From Xenococcaceae cyanobacterium MO_167.B27 (GTDB taxonomy: Bacteria > Cyanobacteriota > Cyanobacteriia > Cyanobacteriales > Xenococcaceae), in assembly GCA_030065935.1 (NCBI GenBank), contig JASJCP010000030.1, positions 1 to 64,000 of the forward strand: a stretch of 64,000 nt of DNA. Reading direction: 5' to 3'. The notes beneath the pieces are model-generated. The model was not told where the DNA came from. It saw only the letters and a list, made by a program, of their open reading frames with translations, and ran no database searches. The translations under genes and the position numbers were made by a program. Shown in pieces: positions 57,967 through 64,000 of the stretch. The number at the start of each line of letters is the position of its first letter. Position 1 is the stretch's first letter.

Positions 57967-59151
57967 TTAAGAGCGATAGACAGGTAAGGTAAAGTGGAAA
58001 CAACTACCACGATTTGGAGAACTATCTACCCAAATTTGACCATAATGGGCGCGAGCAATTTTACGACACAGAGAAAGCCCTAAGCCATATCCTTCCTGCT
58101 CTTCATCCCGTTTCAAGCGAAAGTGTCCTTCAAAAATATGTTCTTGTTTTTCTGGGGGAATACCAGGCCCAGTATCACAGACACTTACTTGTACTTTTTG
58201 ACTAGTACGGTGCAAGACGGATAGGGATATTTGACCACCTTCAGGGGTATATTTAATGGCATTATCCAGAAGATTAACGAGTAACTGACGGACTAGTTCT
58301 TCATCTACATAAACAGAAGGGATATCTTGGGGTATGTCTTTTGTGAGGGTTTGGGATTTGGCTTTTAGTTGTTTGCTCATTAGAGCGATCGCATCTTGGC
58401 ATAAATGTTTTAAATCCATTTTGCGGGGTTCGACCTCTAGTTTAGCACTGACACTGCGAGATGCTTCTAGCAAGTCTCCAATCATGCGTTTCATAATCCC
58501 AAACTGACGGCGAGACTGTTCATATAGTTGGTTTCTCAATTCCCCTCTCTGGGCTTTATCTTTCTGGGTTTCTGACAATTCTAAAGTTTCCATTGCCAGA
58601 GATGCTGCGGTCAGAGGACTCCGAAGATCGTGAGCCAGCATTGCCAAAATTTGATCTTTAAATTTTAATTGTTCGGATAATTCTTCTTTTTCTCGCTGCA
58701 AACTAAAAATCTCATCAGATAGGCGAATTAACTCCTCAGAGTATTGTACGGGATTAGTTCTGGACGAAGATGATAATGGCTTTGACTTTCCTGTATTGTG
58801 GGAATTGTTGTCAGATTGTTTTTTTAAGGATGCTTGCCATCTGGGCCACCATTCCTCTAACTGAGAAATTAGATTACTTCCTGCTAGGGTTTGCTGGGGG
58901 CTAGGGGATATCTTGACCAGAGCAGGAGTCGCTATAAGCTTGAAATATTCTACTAAATGGGGCTGCTTCCCAATATCTATGACATCTAACTTAAAATTGT
59001 TAGTAGCTTTCAAGTTTTCTAAAAATACTCGAATTTGCCGTGTATTTTCCTGGGACGTGGGGCGTTCATTAACGAACAATAGTAGTTGGAGAGAATTTTG
59101 TCCAGAAACCTCTTGCCAATAATCTTCTTGATTATTATACAACTGCAACAC
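57967..59151 (-). CDS. sasA: Circadian clock output sensor histidine kinase SasA
   Basis: A 394-residue kinase. Residues 18-105 form the KaiB-like thioredoxin-fold sensor (LQLLLFVNERPTSQENTRQIRVFLENL; PALVKISPSPQQTLAG) that binds KaiC. The linker is followed by the H-box MLAHDLRSPLTAAS and a complete HATPase: NLLDNAIKYTPEGG, DTGPGIPPE, GYGLGLSLCRKIA. SasA passes the KaiC state to the response regulator RpaA. It starts at GTG 59151 (TTG 59148 is an alternative). The tnpB element abuts its stop codon without changing the coding sequence. No kai genes are in the window. Confidence 0.95.
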   Translation of the reverse strand: MLQLYNNQEDYWQEVSGQNSLQLLLFVNERPTSQENTRQIRVFLENLKATNNFKLDVIDIGKQPHLVEYFKLIATPALVKISPSPQQTLAGSNLISQLEEWWPRWQASLKKQSDNNSHNTGKSKPLSSSSRTNPVQYSEELIRLSDEIFSLQREKEELSEQLKFKDQILAMLAHDLRSPLTAASLAMETLELSETQKDKAQRGELRNQLYEQSRRQFGIMKRMIGDLLEASRSVSAKLEVEPRKMDLKHLCQDAIALMSKQLKAKSQTLTKDIPQDIPSVYVDEELVRQLLVNLLDNAIKYTPEGGQISLSVLHRTSQKVQVSVCDTGPGIPPEKQEHIFEGHFRLKRDEEQEGYGLGLSLCRKIARAHYGQIWVDSSPNRGSCFHFTLPVYRS

Positions 59152-59418
59152 TAGAGATAAAACTAAGCTAATTTAAGAGTCGATTTTCCTAAGTTTACAT
59201 TTTATGCGATTGTCACATAAAAGAAGCCTAGGTGTTTATTACTTCTTGATTGATAGTTGGCACAAATATAAACTCTGAATAATACACCTAAAGATTTATT
59301 ACCCTAAATTTTAACTTTATGTTTTTGAATAAACTTTTTTGGTGGATAATCTTAAGATATCATAAACTTTACCAAAATTGCTTCAACCATTAACTAACAA
59401 AGTTGCGGAAATATTATC

Positions 59419-61008
59419 ATGGCTCTTGGTTATCTTGCTTTAGTTCTTCATGCCCACCTACCATTTGTAAGACATCCAGAAAGTGATTATGTCTTAGAAG
59501 AAGAGTGGTTATTCGAGGCAATTACTGAAACTTATGTCCCCTTGCTGCAAGTTTTTGAAGGCTTAAAGCGAGATGGCATTGACTTCAAAATGACAATGAG
59601 TATGACACCCCCTTTGGTGTCGATGTTGAGAGATCCACTGTTACAGGAGCGTTATGATGAGCATTTAGCTCTATTGCAGGAGTTAGCGGAAAAGGAAATT
59701 GACCATAATCAACACAATGGTCACGTTCGTTATCTTGCGGAGTACTATGCTAACTCATTCAGTCAGATTCGTGAAACTTGGGAAAGTTACGACTGTGACC
59801 TAGTGACAGCTTTTAAACAGTTTCTTGATAGTAATAATCTCGATATCATTACCTGCGGTGCAACTCACGGTTATTTACCGCTAATGAAAATGTATCCCCA
59901 AGCTGTCTGGGCGCAAATTCAGGTGGCTTGTGAACATTATGAAGAAAACTTTGGTCGTCCCCCCAAAGGAATCTGGCTACCTGAGTGTGCTTATTATGAA
60001 GGCTTGGAAAGGATGCTAGCGGATGCTGGTCTGCGCTATTTCTTGATGGATGGTCATGGGCTTTTATATGCTCGTCCTCGCCCTCGTTTTGGTAGCTATG
60101 CTCCAATTTTCACTGAAACAGGTGTTGCTGCTTTTGGTCGAGATCACGAATCTTCTCAGCAAGTGTGGTCTTCTCAAGTAGGGTATCCTGGCGACCCTGA
60201 ATATCGGGAATTTTACAAAGATTTGGGTTGGGAAGCAGAATATGAGTATATCAAGCCCTATATTATGCCCAATGGTCAAAGGAAAAATACTGGAATCAAA
60301 TATCACAAGATTACTGCTAGGGATGGAGGATTATCTGAAAAAGCTCTCTACGACCCCTATTGGGCGAAAGAAAAAGCAGCAGAACACGCAGGGAACTTTA
60401 TGTACAATCGAGGTCAGCAGATTCAGCATTTAGCTGGATTTATGCACCGTCCTCCCATTGTGGTTTCTCCCTACGATGCGGAATTATTTGGTCACTGGTG
60501 GTATGAGGGTCCTTGGTTTATTGATTTTCTCTTCCGTAAGAGTTGGCACGACCAAAATACTTATGACATGACTCATCTTTCTGATTATCTCAGAGGCAAT
60601 CCTACTCAACAAGTATGTCGTCCTTCCCAGTCTAGTTGGGGTTATAAAGGTTTCCACGAATATTGGTTAAATGAAACTAATGCTTGGATTTATCCCCATC
60701 TACATAAAGCAGCAGAAAGAATGATTCAGTTAGGTTCACGAGAACCAGTAGATGAATTGGAATGGAAAGCTTTGAATCAAGCTGCAAGAGAATTGTTACT
60801 GGCGCAGTCTTCTGATTGGGCATTTATTATGCGTACTGGCACAATGGTACCTTATGCAGTAAGAAGAACGCGATCACATTTACTAAGATTCAATAAGCTG
60901 TATGAGGATATCTTAATCGGCAAAATAGATTCTGGCTGGTTAGAGAAGGTAGAGAAGATTGATAATATCTTCCCCAGTATCAACTACCGTGTCTATCGAC
61001 CCTTGTAA
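59419..61008 (+). CDS. GH57 family 1,4-alpha-glucan branching enzyme-like protein
   Basis: A 529-residue GH57 glycosidase. The opening YLALVLHAHLPFVRHPE, the nucleophile region GIWLPECAYYEG and the acid/base region VSPYDAELFGHWWYEGP are the family's conserved blocks, and the C-terminal helical DUF1957 domain (HLHKAAERMIQL to NYRVYRPL) is typical of branching enzymes. It probably adds alpha-1,6 branches to glycogen. Cyanobacteria commonly carry this in addition to GH13 GlgB. It is a single-gene unit, divergent from sasA across 267 bp. Confidence 0.93.
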   Translation: MALGYLALVLHAHLPFVRHPESDYVLEEEWLFEAITETYVPLLQVFEGLKRDGIDFKMTMSMTPPLVSMLRDPLLQERYDEHLALLQELAEKEIDHNQHNGHVRYLAEYYANSFSQIRETWESYDCDLVTAFKQFLDSNNLDIITCGATHGYLPLMKMYPQAVWAQIQVACEHYEENFGRPPKGIWLPECAYYEGLERMLADAGLRYFLMDGHGLLYARPRPRFGSYAPIFTETGVAAFGRDHESSQQVWSSQVGYPGDPEYREFYKDLGWEAEYEYIKPYIMPNGQRKNTGIKYHKITARDGGLSEKALYDPYWAKEKAAEHAGNFMYNRGQQIQHLAGFMHRPPIVVSPYDAELFGHWWYEGPWFIDFLFRKSWHDQNTYDMTHLSDYLRGNPTQQVCRPSQSSWGYKGFHEYWLNETNAWIYPHLHKAAERMIQLGSREPVDELEWKALNQAARELLLAQSSDWAFIMRTGTMVPYAVRRTRSHLLRFNKLYEDILIGKIDSGWLEKVEKIDNIFPSINYRVYRPL

Positions 61009-61055
61009 TACCATTTCTATTTAAGTTTGGTACAGATGGGGGGGATTGGGGGATT

Positions 61056-61136
61056 GGGGCACCGAAGGAGACTTCATTACAAAACCGATCTATTTTGGGT
61101 TCAATACCTAGATATATTAAGTCTCCTCCCGGGGGG
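61056..61136. repeat. Dispersed repeat, internally deleted copy
   Basis: Same ends as the 126-bp repeat (GGGGCACCGAAGGAGACTTC to CTCCTCCCGGGGGG) but lacking 45 bp that contain the hairpin. It lies 24 bp before a full copy. Confidence 0.8.
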
Positions 61137-61160
61137 AATGGTGATTGGGGAATGGTGATT

Positions 61161-61286
61161 GGGGCACCGAAGGAGACTTCATGACAAAGTCGATACGGAC
61201 ATCTTACGGTGAGCCGTCGCACGGCTCACCCGTGTCCTCCTCTTTTGGGTTCAATACCTAGATATATTAAGTCTCCTCCCGGGGGG
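61161..61286. repeat. 126-bp dispersed repeat, copy 2
   Basis: Full-length copy, 123 of 126 bases identical to 11007-11132, with the hairpin GGTGAGCCGT/ACGGCTCACC at 61208-61230. The gene-free region 61009-61513 is made almost wholly of such repeats, poly-GGGGACTTGGG stretches, a TCGCTTCGCGA palindrome near 61332 and CTGATAA-type heptamers near 61420-61455. Confidence 0.85.
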
Positions 61287-61513
61287 ACTTGGGGACTTGG
61301 GGACTTGGGGGATTGGGGGAGACCTTCGGTAGTCGCTTCGCGATTGAGGAATTGGGGAAATAAGGCTGATTACTTATTCATCCGCAAATCTTTCATCTCT
61401 CATTCTTTCTGTTCACTCTCTACTGATAACTGATAACTGATTACTGATAACTGATTACTTCCTCATCCTTTATCCCTCATCCTTCATCCTTCATCCCTGA
61501 TATATCCTTCATC

Positions 61514-61723
61514 TCAGATGCTTTCTTGATGTACATCACTGGATATAACCAAGTAAATAATATTTTTGGCTACTTCATAAGCTTCTTCCCAAGTTTTATA
61601 CAAGTCGTAGGGTTGAAATAAGCTACCGTCATGGAGCATAATACTGTATCGCCAACCTATAGTAGGGGTGCGATAAACCACTACAAGATAGTTGTGAATG
61701 CTGCCAAAATACTTAATTGTCAT
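61514..61723 (-). CDS. Small hypothetical protein
   Basis: A 69-residue protein with tryptophan and tyrosine spacing typical of a small beta-alpha fold (YLVVVYRTPTIGWRYSIML, then TWEEAYEVAKNIIYLV). It resembles short uncharacterised cyanobacterial proteins, but no function is known. A GGAAAG lies about 16 bases upstream of the ATG, too far for an optimal site. A real gene is probable, not certain. Confidence 0.5.
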   Translation of the reverse strand: MTIKYFGSIHNYLVVVYRTPTIGWRYSIMLHDGSLFQPYDLYKTWEEAYEVAKNIIYLVISSDVHQESI

Positions 61724-61941
61724 ATCAAAAATTAGAAACTTTCCTTTCTAATAGCTGCGGTCTTCATAATTTCCGAGCTTAATAGTATAACTTCTCTTCA
61801 TAGCACCACATCCCGTAAAATAACTATTTTTCTTGTATCTTTATTAGCTCTTACATCACAGAGATATTACGGAGATCGGTTAAATCAGCATCAACTTATT
61901 TAAAAAAATGTAAAAAATTTATTCTAATCGAGATTTGTATG

Positions 61942-62823
61942 TTAATTAAGCTGATAATTTTGGATGCACTCAGCTTCTAATAAATACAAATTGTTACTGT
62001 TTAATAGTATACATTCTTTCTGCGCTATTAATTTGGTGAGTTCTAATGCTTCGGCTCTACTGATTTTGGCGATCGCATTTTGGGTAATTTCTTTAAAAGA
62101 GCTATTAATTAACCAATCTTTTTGCTGTAAGTAATCTTTGGTAAAAGCGTCACCATCTAGCAAAAAATAATTGATTTTATACTGAGTGATAATTTTTTGG
62201 ATATCTGTTAAATCAGAACTATATTAGTTGAGAAGAGTTATAAAAATAGTAGCCAGTTGTACTAATAAAATTTGAGGATAGAATAATCCTTGTATCGCCA
62301 TAACTATTAAACTCGGAATCAGCGATCGCTTACTAAAATAATAAAGAAAAGCAGCAAATAAAGGATAAATAAAAGCTCTAGGAGTATCAGAAACTAAATC
62401 ATCATTGAGCCAGATTAATTGATTGAAAAATAAACAACTCCAGAAAGAGCTAATGGGAAGAGGTAAAATCGAGTAAGTGAAGAGAAATAAATAATAAGTA
62501 GCAATAATAGCTAACAATAAAGGTAATATCTTAGCGGTGATAATTGGCTCAATTCCTAATTTAGCTAGTAGCCAATAAAAACTTTTATAACCAATCCGCG
62601 CAACACTGGTAAAATAGTCAGCGATCGCATCATCAGGAAATAAACTAGGATCGACATATCTTTGTAACCAAACTATGTGCTGTCTGGCATCATCTTGAAC
62701 TATATAATCATCATGGAAAGCAAAATATAGAGATATTAGTCCAAAATAGAAAGGAATCAGTAAGCTAATACCAAAACATAACCAGTATGCTTGCTGCTTT
62801 CCCCTTGTTAATTGTTGACTCAT
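61942..62823 (-). pseudogene. Integral membrane protein (glycosyltransferase-like), internal deletion and stop
   Basis: The first 199 codons (from 62823) encode five or so membrane helices, starting MSQQLTRGKQQAYWLCFGIS, with FHDDYIVQDDARQHIVWLQR and a periplasmic-type loop DPSLFPDDAIADYF. A TAA at 62224-62226 follows. In the same frame the sequence continues YSSDLTDIQKIITQYKINYF to LLDGDAFTKDYLQQ and ends at 61942. This reads like the soluble C-terminal tail of the same large cyanobacterial membrane-protein family, so several hundred codons between have been deleted. It is non-functional as it stands, unless the 199-residue piece acts alone. Confidence 0.7.
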
Positions 62824-62829
62824 TAATAA

Positions 62830-63648
62830 ATGAAAAGAATTTTAGGCGGTTTTGGGACAATAGCAGGTGCAACCTATCCTTTAAAAGCGATTGTTGTTTT
62901 TTGGCAAAATCCACGGCTTTGGGGATATATTACTATACCGATTTTAGTTAATTTAGTTGTCGCGATCGCCCTTTATACAGGATTATTTTTGTTTGGGTGG
63001 GAAATTACTTCAGACATTGAAGTAAGTGTGTCTTCTTGGTTAAACCAACTCATTAGTAATCTTCCCTCTTGGTTAGGGGTGCTAGAGTATGGAATTTTAG
63101 TATTAATTTGGCTCTTGCGCTTGTTGTTAACAATAATTTTATTAATTGCTACAGGTTTTATTCTGACTCAATTTGGCGTATTATTAGGCGCGCCTTGGTA
63201 TGGACAATTATCAGAAGAATTAGAGAAAATTCGTACAGGTAAAGTTGAAATTATTGAAGTAAGTATTGTGAGGGATATTGGTAGAGCCATTCTCTATGAA
63301 GTGAAAAAGTTAGTTTTAACTGCTATAGTGGGTATTTTATTGATTATTATCAACTTATTTCCAGGGATTGGAACTTTAGTATCTGGCATTGGCTCTTTTA
63401 CTTTAACAGCAATTATTGTGTGTTTAGATTTTCTCGACTCCGCCCTAGAAAGAAGACGTTTGAAGTTTCGGAAAAAATTAGCTATTGTTTTTAGTAGTTT
63501 GCCAGCTAGTGCTAGTTTTGCTTTAGTATGTCTCGCCTTAATTAGTATTCCACTGATCAATTTATTTACTATTCCTTTATGTGTCGCTTCAGGAACATTA
63601 TTTGTATGCGATCGTGTTTTACCTAAATTAAGTAGCTATGGAAAATAG
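62830..63648 (+). CDS. EI24-family membrane protein
   Basis: A 272-residue protein of the EI24/CysZ-like superfamily with about six helices. Family features are GATYPLKAIVVFWQNPRLWGYITIPILVN at the N-terminus, the APWYGQLSEELEKI turn and LTAIVGILLIIINLFPGIG. CysZ members move sulfate, but the general EI24 role in cyanobacteria is not established, and no cysteine-pathway genes are adjacent. The start is 6 bp from the start of the divergent broken membrane-protein gene. Confidence 0.85.
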   Translation: MKRILGGFGTIAGATYPLKAIVVFWQNPRLWGYITIPILVNLVVAIALYTGLFLFGWEITSDIEVSVSSWLNQLISNLPSWLGVLEYGILVLIWLLRLLLTIILLIATGFILTQFGVLLGAPWYGQLSEELEKIRTGKVEIIEVSIVRDIGRAILYEVKKLVLTAIVGILLIIINLFPGIGTLVSGIGSFTLTAIIVCLDFLDSALERRRLKFRKKLAIVFSSLPASASFALVCLALISIPLINLFTIPLCVASGTLFVCDRVLPKLSSYGK

Positions 63649-63920
63649 ATTACATAGTGAGGAAAGGGAATGGGGAATGGAGAATAGGTAATAGGCAATA
63701 GGTAATAGGGATTGATTGTTATTACTGATTACTGATTACTGATTAGGGATGGAGTTTTAACAAGTAATAATACTGGGATTTAATTTCGCCCACAAAGAGC
63801 AGGTTTTTAAACCAATATTCATCACCCAGTCGTACAAAAATCTTAGTGAATTCTGACTCCTGAGTTCTGAATTTTTCTTCTAATTAAAAGATACAGGTTT
63901 GAAAATCATCCTAGGGTAAA
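63649..63920. other. Intergenic region with heptamer repeats
   Basis: It contains TAATAGG/CAATAGG units (63686-63710) and ATTACTGATTACTGATTACTG (63721 on). No gene is recognised. Confidence 0.5.
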
Positions 63921-64000
63921 ACTCATATCTTGCACCAGAGCGATACATCACCAAGAAATTTATTTCTTGGCTGATACTACCTGTGTCCTCTCAAGAGGAC
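63921..64000 (+). repeat. Three-hairpin dispersed element, copy 3 (cut by window end)
   Basis: It starts with ACTCATATCTTGCACC (63921-63936), the exact inverse of bases near the right end of copy 2, so this copy shows a terminal inverted repeat. Hairpins CCAAGAAATTTATTTCTTGG (63951-63970) and GTCCTCTCAAGAGGAC (63985-64000) follow, then the window ends. Confidence 0.8.

Noticed and set aside
60980-61433. Open frames on both strands in the repeat-rich gap after the GH57 gene
   Set aside because: They translate the 126-bp dispersed repeat and its partial copy; the repeated peptide CHEVSFGAPI is a by-product.

Overview
The window is cyanobacterial chromosome. The evidence is the very frequent GCGATCGC (HIP1) palindrome, low to moderate G+C, a SasA-type circadian kinase with a KaiB-like sensor, a glucosylglycerol synthase/hydrolase pair for osmolyte metabolism, urease alpha, AcnB aconitase, a BT1 folate/biopterin transporter and a GH57 branching enzyme. 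Gene content and the many short palindromic and heptamer repeats suit a coccoid, probably marine or brackish cyanobacterium (Chroococcales/Pleurocapsales-like). The genus cannot be named from this sequence. No rRNA, tRNA or CRISPR array was seen.

Layout. 1-1.4 kb: an IS701-family element whose left end coincides with the window edge. 1.6-6.5 kb: a two-gene operon encoding a small Bell-like helical protein with a C-terminal amyloid motif and a large nSTAND/WD40/TPR receptor with a matching N-terminal motif. This looks like an amyloid-signalling cell-death or immunity module. 6.8-17 kb: an APH/kinase fusion, an unknown membrane protein, a ClC-CBS-Usp protein lacking the gating glutamate, a CPBP protein, an AGE-family epimerase and an FTR1 iron permease. 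17-24 kb: a porin-like remnant, a nonsense-broken nuclease gene, acnB, and a DUF262-AlbA_2 protein flanked by inverted 38-bp repeats beside a DUF559 nuclease. 24-29 kb: cobO, lysS, a MazF-like toxin-antitoxin pair, lepB and a nucleoside phosphorylase. 29-41 kb: a two-partner-secretion exoprotein, a dioxygenase-TPR-ATP-grasp fusion and a 1446-residue RTX metalloprotease with lectin-type modules. 41-55 kb: BT1 transporter, a dead type II restriction-modification pair, ureC, a PP2C phosphatase, plsC, the divergent gghA/ggpS pair and a pterin dehydratase with an export-like N-terminus. 55-64 kb: argG, an orphan tnpB element abutting sasA, a GH57 enzyme, a decayed membrane-protein gene and an EI24-family gene.

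How the genes fit together. ggpS and gghA make and break glucosylglycerol from divergent promoters. The Bell/NLR operon looks like a receptor plus executor joined by homotypic amyloid seeding. The DUF262 and DUF559 genes and the broken restriction genes add further defence-like content. Surface or secreted functions are represented by the haemagglutinin-like protein and the RTX protease.

Decay and repeats. At least five genes are broken: a PD-(D/E)XK nuclease, restriction enzyme, DNA methyltransferase, membrane protein and beta-barrel remnant. Several small palindromic repeats occur between genes and also in frame inside genes (AGE epimerase, ureC, tnpB). A roughly 180-bp element with three successive hairpins occurs three times. 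In one copy the middle hairpin has been exchanged for an unrelated but perfectly paired one, which suggests selection on structure.
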